From NCBI RefSeq assembly GCF_001425385.1, contig NZ_LMQO01000005.1, forward strand, positions 112,094-176,093: DNA of 64,000 nt, given 5' to 3'. This stretch comes from Sphingomonas sp. Leaf407. GTDB lineage: Bacteria > Pseudomonadota > Alphaproteobacteria > Sphingomonadales > Sphingomonadaceae. Positions 37,297 through 45,306 of this stretch are shown in pieces. Positions within the stretch are counted from its first letter, which is position 1; every line of letters begins with the position of its first letter. Below the pieces are notes generated by a model. The model worked only from the letters and a program-made list of their open reading frames with translations. It was not told the DNA's origin and made no database searches. A program made the position numbers and the translations under genes.

Positions 37297-37300
37297 GCAA

Positions 37301-38530
37301 TTACCGCGCCGCCATCCGCCGCGCGAAATACACCTCGACCGCGCGGCGGACGCTCTGCGCGATCGCGCGGCGACCTTCGGCGGATTCGAGCCGTTCGGCA
37401 TCGGCCTCGTTCGAGATATAGCCGGTTTCGAACAGGATCGACGGCAGGTCGGGGGCTTTCAGCACCATCAGCGACGCCATGCGGTGGTAATTGGGCTTCA
37501 AGGGCACCTGCCCCTGCGCCTCGCGGCCGAGCAGCCGGGCGAAACCGGCCGAGGCGTTCATCGTCTCGCGCTGGGTCAGGTCGATCAGGATCGACGAAAT
37601 ATCGGCGCTCTGCTTGCCTAGATCGACCCCGGCGAGAATGTCCGCCTTGTTCTCGCGCGCCGCCAGCCGCGCCGCCTCGCGATCGGACGCGACTTCGGAC
37701 AGGGTGTAGATGCTCGCACCCGTGGCATTGGGGTTTTCGGCACTGTCGCAATGGACCGAGATGAACAGGCTGGCCCCCAGCCGCCGTGCGATCGCATAGC
37801 GTTCCTGAAGGACGAGGAATTCGTCGCGGTCGCGGGTCAGCGCCACGCGCACCCGCCCGCCGTCGAGCAGCGCGTCGCGCATCGCGCGCGCGGCTTTCAG
37901 CGTCAGATCCTTTTCGCGCGCGCCGCTGTGCGGCGAGATCGCGCCGGGATCATGCCCGCCATGCCCGGCATCGATCACCACCAGCGGGCGGTCCGCGTCG
38001 CCCTGCACGCGCGGCAGCGCCATGCCGCCGCGCCGTGCCGGGACCGGCACCGATACCGTCGCGCGCCGGTCGACGATCATCGCGGCGCTCGACGACACCG
38101 GCACGCTTGCCGCCGCGACCAGTCCGGTGGAGAAACGCATCCGCCCCGCCGTCGTCGCGCGCAGGAACCGATCGGGGTCGACGCGGCGCAGGTTGATCGT
38201 CAGTTTGCGGCCATGATCCGAAAACCGCCCGCCCGTGACGACCGCCGGTTCGGCGAGGTCGAACACGATGCGCGCGCCATCGGCACCCCGCGCGCCCAGC
38301 CGCACCCCCGCTACCGGTCCACCGGTCGATCGACGGCCACCGGGCACCGCCCCGTCGATGTCCACCGCGATCCGGTCCGGCCCGCCGAGCAGGAAGGCGG
38401 CAGCCGCCCCGACCTGTTCGTCGAAGCGCACGACGATCCGGTCGTCGGACACGCGGACATCCTCGACCGCGCGTGCCGCGGCGGGTGCGCCGCCGAACCA
38501 GATCGACAGCATGGCGAGCATCCATCCCAT
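37301..38530 (-). CDS. N-acetylmuramoyl-L-alanine amidase (AmiC type)
   Basis: Cleaves the amide bond between MurNAc and the stem peptide, needed for separating daughter cells. The 409-residue product has a signal peptide (GWMLAMLSIWFGG...ARA), an AMIN targeting domain (about residues 30-130) and an Amidase_3 zinc domain: VIDAGHGGHDPG (first His ligand), GAREKDLTL (Glu), SVHCDS (second His) and ILFETGYISN (catalytic Glu). The start at 38530 gives a clear signal peptide; an in-frame ATG at 38578 is the main alternative. A 508-bp gap separates it from the divergent rne. Confidence 0.9.
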   Translation of the reverse strand: MGWMLAMLSIWFGGAPAAARAVEDVRVSDDRIVVRFDEQVGAAAAFLLGGPDRIAVDIDGAVPGGRRSTGGPVAGVRLGARGADGARIVFDLAEPAVVTGGRFSDHGRKLTINLRRVDPDRFLRATTAGRMRFSTGLVAAASVPVSSSAAMIVDRRATVSVPVPARRGGMALPRVQGDADRPLVVIDAGHGGHDPGAISPHSGAREKDLTLKAARAMRDALLDGGRVRVALTRDRDEFLVLQERYAIARRLGASLFISVHCDSAENPNATGASIYTLSEVASDREAARLAARENKADILAGVDLGKQSADISSILIDLTQRETMNASAGFARLLGREAQGQVPLKPNYHRMASLMVLKAPDLPSILFETGYISNEADAERLESAEGRRAIAQSVRRAVEVYFARRMAAR

Positions 38531-39038
38531 GCCCTCGCTATGCCGTGGGTTCACAAACCCGGTCCAGCCCAAAACCATGATATGGCACCTGCCCCGACTA
38601 TCGATGGTGATGGTGTATCCCACGCTCCTTCAACCCCGGGTGAACCAGCCTGCTGAATCGGCTGTTAACCTTTTGTTCGGCTTTGCTACGCTACCGCAAC
38701 GATCCCGCAGCGCTGTTGCCGAGCGGCAGGGGCGGTGCTACGCATTAACCCACGTCGGTCTGGCCTCATGGTTTTCACGATCCGACGCGGCACCCCGCCG
38801 CGATCCGCTGCGGGGGTATTTCAGGTTGACGCTCGCATGTGGCAAGTTCCGTCCCGCCCCGCCCGTGCCGCTTTTGCGGCCGGCGTTCGGGCGACGGTGA
38901 TGTCCCGGGAACCCGGGTTGCCCATGCCAGCAGACGCATTTTCCATCAATCGCGCGCAGGCCGGCGGCACACGACGCCCCGCCATGCGCCATGGCGCGCC
39001 GACGCGGACTGCGGTTCCGCGCGCCCGGAGAGTATCAC
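38531..39038 (+). other. Long intergenic region and probable rne leader
   Basis: No gene of any size is convincing in these 508 bp. They hold the divergent promoters of the amidase and rne and probably a long rne 5' untranslated region. A bulged hairpin (ACCCCGC/GCGGGGGT) lies at about 38792-38817, a CCCGGG/CCCGGG stem near 38904-38917 and a GCGCCATGGCGC palindrome at about 38987-38998. In E. coli RNase E controls its own mRNA through a long 5' leader; a similar role here is inference. No promoter could be placed with confidence. Confidence 0.5.
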
Positions 39039-41855
39039 ATGACCACGAGGATGCTGATCGACGCACGCCACCGGGAGGAAACCCGGGTCGCCGTCGTCAA
39101 GGGTAACCGGATCGAGGAATTCGATTTCGAATCGGCCGAGCGCAAGCAGCTCAAGGGCAATATCTATCTCGCCAAGGTGACGCGGGTCGAACCGTCGCTC
39201 CAGGCGGCGTTCGTGGATTACGGCGGCAACCGCCACGGCTTCCTCGCTTTCAGCGAAATCCACCCCGATTATTACCAGATTCCCAAGGAAGACCGCGACG
39301 CGCTGCTGGCCGAAGAGGCCGAGCATGCCGCCGAGGAAGCGGCGCTGCGCGCGGGCGAGCATGACGACGACGTCGATTACGACGACGACGACCATCATGA
39401 CGATGTCGACGGTGGCGTCGAACTGGTCGAGCGCGACGAAGACGACGACGATCACGAAGGCGACGAGGAGGGCGACGCCCCCGCCGCGCCGCGCCCTCGC
39501 AAGAGCGGCGGCGATGATGCCGCGGTCGAGGCGCTGCGCCAGCGCCGGCTGAACCTGCGTCGCCGCTACAAGATCCAGGACGTGATTCGCCGGCGGCAGG
39601 TGCTGCTGGTGCAGGTCGTGAAGGAAGAGCGCGGCAACAAGGGCGCGGCGCTGACCTCCTATCTGTCGCTCGCCGGCCGCTATTGCGTACTGATGCCCAA
39701 TACCGCGCACGGCGGCGGCATTTCGCGCAAGATCAGCTCGGCCGCCGACCGCAAGCGGTTGAAGTCGATCATGGCCGAAATGACGCTGCCCGCGTCGATG
39801 GGCTGCATCGTCCGCACCGCCGGCCTCCAGCGCTCGCGCCAGGAGATCAAGCGTGACTTCGATTATCTCGCGCGGCTGTGGGACGGGATTCGCGACCAGA
39901 CGCTGACCTCGTCGGCACCGGCGCTGGTCTATGGCGACAGCGACCTCATCAAGCGTGCGATCCGCGACATCTACAACAAGGACATCGACGAGGTGATCGT
40001 CGAGGGCGAGGACGGCTTCCGCCACGCCAAGGACTATATGCGGCTGCTGATGCCCGCGCACGCGCGCCGGGTGAAGCAATATGCCGATGCGGTGCCGCTG
40101 TTCCAGCGGGCGCATGTCGAGGATCAGTTGGCCGCGATGTACAATCCGGTCGTGCAGCTCAAGTCGGGCGGCTATCTGGTCATCAACCCGACCGAAGCGC
40201 TGGTGTCGATCGACATCAACTCCGGCCGATCGACCCGCGAACATAATATCGAACAGACCGCGACCGCGACCAACCTCGAAGCGGCGCAGGAAATCGCGCG
40301 CCAGTTGCGCCTGCGCGACATGGCCGGCCTCGTCGTGATCGACTTCATCGACATGGATCACGGCTCGAACGTCCGCAAGGTCGAGAAGGCGATGAAGGAG
40401 GCGCTCAAGAACGATCGCGCCCGCATCCAGGTCGGCCGCATCTCCGCCTTCGGGCTGATGGAAATGAGCCGCCAGCGGCTGCGCACCGGCGTGCTGGAGG
40501 CATCGACCCGCCAATGCCCGCATTGCGAGGGCACCGGGCTGGTCCGCACCGCATCGTCGGCGGGCCTGTCGGCGCTGCGGCTCATCGAGGACGAGGCGGC
40601 GCGCGGGCGCGGCTCGGTCATCATGCTGCGCGCGAGCCAGGAAGCGGCCTTCTACGTGCTCAACAAGAAGCGCGCCGACATCGCCGAGGTCGAGGATCGC
40701 TATGGCGTGATCGTCGAGATCATCCCCGATGCCGAGATCGAGGGCGCGCGCATGGCGGTCGAGGCGTCAGGCCCGCCGCCGGCGCATCCGCCGAAGATCG
40801 AGCCGCTGGTCGTCATCGACGACGAAGACGACGCCTATGACGAGGTCGAGGAAGAGGACGAGGTCGAAGCCGAGGACGAAGCGGTCGTCGAGGACGCGCC
40901 GCGTGCGCCGCGCAGCGACGACGAAGGTGAAGGCCGTGGCAAGCGCCGCCGCCGCCGGCGTGGTCGCCGCGGTCGCAACCGTGAGGAAGGCGAGGCCGAG
41001 GACAGCGAAGACGGTGCCGACGACGCCGAGCCGACCGACGAGGACGGTAGCGACGATGGCGAGGACGATGCTGTCGAGGAAACCGTCGAGGCGGACGCCG
41101 ACACCAACGCTGCGGCTCCGGTCGAAGCCGGTGACGACAGCAACCGCCGCAAGCGGCGTCGGCGCGGTCGGCGTGGTGGCCGTCGCGGTGACGCTGCGTT
41201 CGATGCCGCCGATGGCGCGGTAGCGATCGCCGACCTGCCGACCGAGGACAGCGACGAGGGGGCGGAACCGGCCGCCATCGCCGCACCCGAGGCGGACGCC
41301 GAACCTGCCCCGCAGGCAGTGGTCGCAGCGGCGGAACCGGAAGCCGAACCGGCCCCGGCGCCCAAGCGGACCCGCCGCCGGCCCAGCGCCCGCGCCAAGG
41401 TCGAGGCAACGACGGCCGAGACGCCCGCCGAGCCGGTGACGATCGAGGCAGGCGATGCCGCGCCGGTGGTGACGCCCGAACCGGCGGCACCGGTGGAAGT
41501 GGAAGCCGAGGCCGAACCCGCGCCGAAGCCCAAGCGCACCCGTCGTCGCAAGGCCGATGCCGAAGCGGTAGCCGAACCGGCGGTGGAAGCACCCCCCGCG
41601 CCGGCCACGCCCGAGGCGGACGCCGAACCCGCGCCGAAGAAGCGCCGGGCACCGCGTCGCAAGGCGGCAGCTCCGGCCGAACCGGCCGTGACCGAGGCCG
41701 ACGTGCCCGCTGATGCAGCGCCTGCCGCCGCCCCGGTGGCAGCGGACGTGCCCGACGCCGACGCCGAACCGGCGGAAGCGACCGACGATCCGTCGGAAGC
41801 GGGTGGCGACGCCAACGCGCCGCGTCGCGGCTGGTGGCAGCGCACCTTCGGCTGA
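39039..41855 (+). CDS. rne: Ribonuclease E
   Basis: Essential endoribonuclease and degradosome scaffold. The 938-residue product starts MTTRMLIDARHREETRVAVV. Its S1 domain is interrupted at about residues 92-165 by an insert very rich in Asp, Glu and His. Catalytic Asp lie in VSIDINSGR and VIDFIDMDHG, and the zinc-link CPHCEGTG near residue 490 follows. The C-terminal half is unstructured: acidic blocks alternate with basic runs (RRRRRGRRGRN) and repeats like EPAPKPKRTRRRK, ending RRGWWQRTFG. These probably bind RNA and partners such as PNPase. Start ATG 39039 is preceded by CGGAGAG. Confidence 0.96.
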   Translation: MTTRMLIDARHREETRVAVVKGNRIEEFDFESAERKQLKGNIYLAKVTRVEPSLQAAFVDYGGNRHGFLAFSEIHPDYYQIPKEDRDALLAEEAEHAAEEAALRAGEHDDDVDYDDDDHHDDVDGGVELVERDEDDDDHEGDEEGDAPAAPRPRKSGGDDAAVEALRQRRLNLRRRYKIQDVIRRRQVLLVQVVKEERGNKGAALTSYLSLAGRYCVLMPNTAHGGGISRKISSAADRKRLKSIMAEMTLPASMGCIVRTAGLQRSRQEIKRDFDYLARLWDGIRDQTLTSSAPALVYGDSDLIKRAIRDIYNKDIDEVIVEGEDGFRHAKDYMRLLMPAHARRVKQYADAVPLFQRAHVEDQLAAMYNPVVQLKSGGYLVINPTEALVSIDINSGRSTREHNIEQTATATNLEAAQEIARQLRLRDMAGLVVIDFIDMDHGSNVRKVEKAMKEALKNDRARIQVGRISAFGLMEMSRQRLRTGVLEASTRQCPHCEGTGLVRTASSAGLSALRLIEDEAARGRGSVIMLRASQEAAFYVLNKKRADIAEVEDRYGVIVEIIPDAEIEGARMAVEASGPPPAHPPKIEPLVVIDDEDDAYDEVEEEDEVEAEDEAVVEDAPRAPRSDDEGEGRGKRRRRRRGRRGRNREEGEAEDSEDGADDAEPTDEDGSDDGEDDAVEETVEADADTNAAAPVEAGDDSNRRKRRRRGRRGGRRGDAAFDAADGAVAIADLPTEDSDEGAEPAAIAAPEADAEPAPQAVVAAAEPEAEPAPAPKRTRRRPSARAKVEATTAETPAEPVTIEAGDAAPVVTPEPAAPVEVEAEAEPAPKPKRTRRRKADAEAVAEPAVEAPPAPATPEADAEPAPKKRRAPRRKAAAPAEPAVTEADVPADAAPAAAPVAADVPDADAEPAEATDDPSEAGGDANAPRRGWWQRTFG

Positions 41856-41872
41856 TCGCCGGGTTGAAGAAT

Positions 41873-41908
41873 GGGGCGGCATCTCACGCGGGGTGCCGCC
41901 CCTTTTTT
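41873..41908 (+). terminator. Rho-independent terminator of rne
   Basis: A 9-bp stem GGGGCGGCA / TGCCGCCCC with a 12-nt loop is followed by TTTTTT. It begins 18 nt after the rne stop and may also act on the convergent kinase gene. Confidence 0.85.
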
Positions 41909-41917
41909 ATGGACCGG

Positions 41918-43282
41918 TCAGCCGCGAACCAGTGCGCTGCCGGCAATTTCGATCCGCACCGCAAGCCCCTCGGCACGCCAGTCGCGGGTAATTGTACCGC
42001 CCAGTTGCTGTTCGACGCTGAGCGCCGCCAGCCGGGTGCCAAAGCCTGTCGTACCGGGCGCACGATCGGCCGGCGGGCCGCCCGTCTCGCGCCAGTCGAT
42101 CGTCAACCGGTCGTCCGTCCGCCCGATTTCGATCGTCACCCGCCCGTCCGGCACCGACAGGCTGCCATATTTGGCGGCGTTGGTCGCCAGTTCGTGAAAC
42201 ACCAGCGCGACCGGCGTCGCGCCGCGATCGTCGATCGGCGTGTCCTCGCCCGCGATCCGCCACTGGCCGGCATCATAGGGCGACAGCAGCTCGGCCAGCA
42301 CATGGTGCAGCGTCGCATCGCCGATCGACGGGCGCGAGCGTTCGCTGTGCGGGCGCGCCAGATCATGCGCGACGCCCAGCGCGGCGATCCGCGCCGCCAG
42401 CACGTCGGCGAAGTCGCGCATCGCCGGCTCCCGCCGGGCCGACATGCGCAACAGGCCGGTGATGACCGCGAAGATATTCTTGATGCGATGGCTCAGTTCG
42501 CGGCTGAGAATCTCGTTCTGCTCGGCGGCGCGCTTGGCGGCGTCGATGTCGGTGCAGGTGCCGATCCAGCGGACGATCGCGCCTTCGGCATCGCGCACCG
42601 GCACCGCCCGGCCCAAGACCCAGCGATAGGTGCCGCTATGGTGGCGCAGGCGATATTCGATCTCGTAATCGTTGCCGGTCGCAAGGCTGTGCCACCACCG
42701 CGCCCATGCCCGCTCCTGATCGTCGGGATGGAACATGCCGTTCCATCCTTCGCCATCGGTCGACCCGGCGGGAACGCCGGTAAAGCGATACCATTGCGCA
42801 TTGTAGAAATCGTGATGGCCATCGGGCCGCGTCGCCCACACCATCTGCGGCATGGCGTTGGTCAGCGTGTCGAGTTCAGCCTGCGTCGCCGCGCGATCGG
42901 TTTCGGCGCGAAGACCCGCCTCGGCATCGAGCGCGATGCCGATCCACGCCCCCTGCGCCTGCGTGGCCGTCAGCGGCCGAAGCGTCAGCGTCGCGCGATA
43001 CGGTCCGTCACGGCCGATCAACGTGGCCGGAATGGTGAGCGGCGCGCGGTGCGCGGCGGCGTGCCATGCGGCGACAGTTTCGGCACGATCCGCTTCGATC
43101 AGGTGATCGATCCATGAACTTCCCTGCCATCGATCGCTGATCTTCTTGTCCCAACATGGGTTAACCCGGAGTAGCCGCCCGTCGAAATCGCTGACCCAGG
43201 CGGGAAGCGGAAGCGTGTCGACGATCTCGTGCCACAATGGATCGGCGTGGGTCGCGCCGGTTGGAACGCTGGTCATCGCCAT
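41918..43282 (-). CDS. HWE-family sensor histidine kinase with two PAS domains
   Basis: A 454-residue cytoplasmic kinase with no membrane span. Two PAS-type domains (about residues 15-125 and 140-260, the second with the GTYRWVLGRAVPVRD and GTCTDIDAAKRAAEQ hallmarks of a PAC motif) precede the kinase core. The phosphorylated His is in ELSHRIKNIFAVITGLL, the N-box is FHELATNAAKYGSLS, and IDWRETGGP carries the W-x-E of the HWE family. No response regulator is adjacent; the nearest is the single-domain regulator at 48333. Such kinases in alphaproteobacteria often feed stress or light pathways. The partner is unknown. Confidence 0.9.
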   Translation of the reverse strand: MAMTSVPTGATHADPLWHEIVDTLPLPAWVSDFDGRLLRVNPCWDKKISDRWQGSSWIDHLIEADRAETVAAWHAAAHRAPLTIPATLIGRDGPYRATLTLRPLTATQAQGAWIGIALDAEAGLRAETDRAATQAELDTLTNAMPQMVWATRPDGHHDFYNAQWYRFTGVPAGSTDGEGWNGMFHPDDQERAWARWWHSLATGNDYEIEYRLRHHSGTYRWVLGRAVPVRDAEGAIVRWIGTCTDIDAAKRAAEQNEILSRELSHRIKNIFAVITGLLRMSARREPAMRDFADVLAARIAALGVAHDLARPHSERSRPSIGDATLHHVLAELLSPYDAGQWRIAGEDTPIDDRGATPVALVFHELATNAAKYGSLSVPDGRVTIEIGRTDDRLTIDWRETGGPPADRAPGTTGFGTRLAALSVEQQLGGTITRDWRAEGLAVRIEIAGSALVRG

Positions 43283-43491
43283 GTCCGATCTTGGAGGATG
43301 CGGTCACGACCGCTTGATTTGCGGATCGGCCCCGTTCGATGGTCCGCCAGAACATCCGGGAACACTATCCGCATGCTTATCATCCGGTTATTGCGCAGCG
43401 ACGATAGTAACATGGCGAACGGGCCGGCTGAATTTATCGTCGCCATATCCATCCGCCGGATGAATTGTTCGGGTAGATTCAAACAACGCCA

Positions 43492-43520
43492 TTGACCCGT
43501 ACCGGTTTGCAACGCATGCG
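43492..43520 (+). promoter_or_regulatory. Weak candidate promoter for the MucR-like gene
   Basis: A TTGACC element at 43492-43497 matches the strongly conserved alphaproteobacterial -35 box. A corresponding -10 box about 17 nt later is poor (CATGCG). The CDS starts at 43544 with AAGGAG at 43532-43537. Confidence 0.25.
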
Positions 43521-43543
43521 GATGGGTATTGAAGGAGACTTTC

Positions 43544-44053
43544 ATGGCAGACGACAATTCCGAACTGAACGCGATCGAGCTTGCGGCCGAACTGACTATT
43601 GCCTGGCTGAACAACAGCAACAACCGCGTCGCAGCAGAGGATGTTCCGGCCTTCCTGCAAACCATGCACTCGACCGTTCTCGGCCTTGCTTCGGGCGTGC
43701 CGGAAACCGAGGACGCGGTGCCGCAGCAGGATCATGTGGCGGCGGTGTCGGTGCGCAAGTCGCTGGCGTCGAAGGACCACATCATCTCGATGATCGACGG
43801 CAAGCCGTACAAGACGCTGCGCCGTCACCTTGCCGGCCACGGCCTGACGCCGGAAACCTATCGCGAGCGCTATGGCCTGCGCCCCGATTATCCGATGGTC
43901 GCCGAAACCTATTCGCAGAGCCGTCGCGACATGGCCAAGCGGATCGGCCTTGGCCGCAAGGCACGCACGGTCGATGCGAACGAGGCTGGCGAAGGCGGTG
44001 CCGACGACGCCCCGCGCCGTCGTGGCCGCAAGCCCAAGACCGACGCGGAATAA
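43544..44053 (+). CDS. MucR/Ros-family transcriptional regulator lacking zinc cysteines
   Basis: A 169-residue regulator of the MucR/Ros family, which binds AT-rich DNA and controls surface polysaccharide, motility and cell-cycle genes. The family region is about residues 70-125 (SVRKSLASKDHIISMIDGK, then YKTLRRHLAGHGLTPETYRERYGL). In Ros and MucR this segment carries a zinc-finger with Cys in the position where this protein has Ser (IISMIDG against IVCLEDG-type). So the Cys ligands are missing while the two His and the fold residues stay. The C-terminus is basic (RRRGRKPKT). Start ATG 43544 has AAGGAG 6 nt upstream. Confidence 0.88.
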   Translation: MADDNSELNAIELAAELTIAWLNNSNNRVAAEDVPAFLQTMHSTVLGLASGVPETEDAVPQQDHVAAVSVRKSLASKDHIISMIDGKPYKTLRRHLAGHGLTPETYRERYGLRPDYPMVAETYSQSRRDMAKRIGLGRKARTVDANEAGEGGADDAPRRRGRKPKTDAE

Positions 44054-44061
44054 GACCGGTT

Positions 44062-44085
44062 CGGGGCGGCCACCGCGCCGCCCCG
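44062..44085. terminator. Bidirectional terminator between mucR-like gene and hisZ
   Basis: A perfect 9-bp stem CGGGGCGGC / GCCGCCCCG with loop CACCGC lies between two convergent genes. The flanking T/A content is low, so it is less certain than the terminators at 14027 or 41873. Confidence 0.6.
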
Positions 44086-44092
44086 TTCCCGT

Positions 44093-45196
44093 TCAATCGA
44101 GTGCGACGATCTCGTGCCCGCGCAGCAGGTGCGTGCAGAGCTGCGCTTCGGGCGTATCGCCCGGGCTCAATGCCGCGACCGTCGCCCAGCCTTCGCTGCG
44201 CAGCCGGGCGGCGACTGCCGGATCGCTGTCTTGCGGCAGGAACAATCGTACCCGTTCGCGCTGGCCCAGCCCGGCATCGAGCAGCGCATCGGCATAGAGC
44301 GAGAAGCCGACCGCCGATTCCTCGGCACCATCGGCATGGCACACCGCATAGCTGCCGCCGCGTCCGACCTCACCAAGCACGCCCTGTGCGAACAGCGAGA
44401 AGCCGAGCCACGTCTGATATTCGAACCCGTGCCGCTCGGTCGGATCCAGCGTCACCGCAATATCGTCGTCCAGCGTCGCGGCGATCGCCGCCACCGCATC
44501 GAGCCTTGCGGCCAGCCGCCCGGCCTGGTCCGACGCGCGCAACCGGTCGAGCGCCGTGCCGAACGGCCCCGCTGCCTCGACCAGCGGCAGATAGGCGGGA
44601 TCGATCGCCGCGACCCGCCCGGCATCCTTGGCATCGAGCGCATCGATCAGCTCGCCGCGCACCGGCGGCGACAGGTCGCCCGCCAGCATCGCCACGAGAT
44701 CGGGCAGGGTGAAGTCGATCGAGATACCGGTGACGCCGGCCGCCTTCAGCGCCTCGATCGCCACGGTCACGATCTCGCTGGCAGCGGCGACCGTATCGAG
44801 CCCGAGCAGTTCCGCGCCGATCTGGCGGCGTGCCCGGCGCGGCGACAATTCGCTGGCGCGCAGCTTCAGCACCGGGCCGGCATAGGACAGCCGCACCGGG
44901 CGCGGGTGATGGCCCATGCGCGTTGCCGCGATCCGTGCGACCTGCGCGGTCAGGTCGGGCCGGATCGCGAGCGTGCGCTGGCTGACCGGATCGACGAAGC
45001 GCACCGCATCGGTGACGCGCGTGCCCTTCAACCGCCCGGCCAGTCCTGCCTCGAACTCGGCGAGCGGCGGATCGACCTGCTCATAGCCATAGCCATGCGC
45101 GACCCCTAGCACCGCATGTTCGAACCGGCGCAGGCCGTCGGCGGCGGGGGGCAGGCGGTCGTGAAACCCTTCGGGCAGGAGGCCGGTGTCGTTCAT
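44093..45196 (-). CDS. hisZ: ATP phosphoribosyltransferase regulatory subunit
   Basis: HisZ is a paralogue of histidyl-tRNA synthetase that lacks charging activity and activates the short catalytic HisG in the first step of histidine synthesis. The 367-residue product starts LLPEGFHDRLPP and has the class II core motifs VDPVSQRTLAIRPDLTAQVARI, RLSYAGPVLKLR and QIGAELLG. The C-terminal anticodon-binding-like domain is reduced. hisG is not in the window. The N-terminal ATG at 45196 fits the family. Confidence 0.9.
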   Translation of the reverse strand: MNDTGLLPEGFHDRLPPAADGLRRFEHAVLGVAHGYGYEQVDPPLAEFEAGLAGRLKGTRVTDAVRFVDPVSQRTLAIRPDLTAQVARIAATRMGHHPRPVRLSYAGPVLKLRASELSPRRARRQIGAELLGLDTVAAASEIVTVAIEALKAAGVTGISIDFTLPDLVAMLAGDLSPPVRGELIDALDAKDAGRVAAIDPAYLPLVEAAGPFGTALDRLRASDQAGRLAARLDAVAAIAATLDDDIAVTLDPTERHGFEYQTWLGFSLFAQGVLGEVGRGGSYAVCHADGAEESAVGFSLYADALLDAGLGQRERVRLFLPQDSDPAVAARLRSEGWATVAALSPGDTPEAQLCTHLLRGHEIVALD

Positions 45197-45257
45197 GGCG
45201 CTCCCCTAGCCGGTGTGGGGCGAGCGGGGAAGCAAGCGTTGCTTGTCCCCGACGCAA

Positions 45258-45287
45258 ACGGGCCGCCGGATCGCTCCGACGGCCCGT
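45258..45287 (-). terminator. Candidate terminator of serC-serA
   Basis: On the minus strand an 8-bp ACGGGCCG / CGGCCCGT stem with inner CGGA/TCCG pairing follows the serA stop by about 19 nt, then a short TTTG. The T-run is weak. Confidence 0.5.
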
Positions 45288-45306
45288 CGCATTCGTTCCG
45301 GCTGGA

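Noticed and set aside
43360..43400. GGAAC followed by GGTT upstream of the MucR-like gene, considered as an EcfG promoter
   Set aside because: The spacing (about 21-22 nt) is too long and the -10 element is not CGTT.
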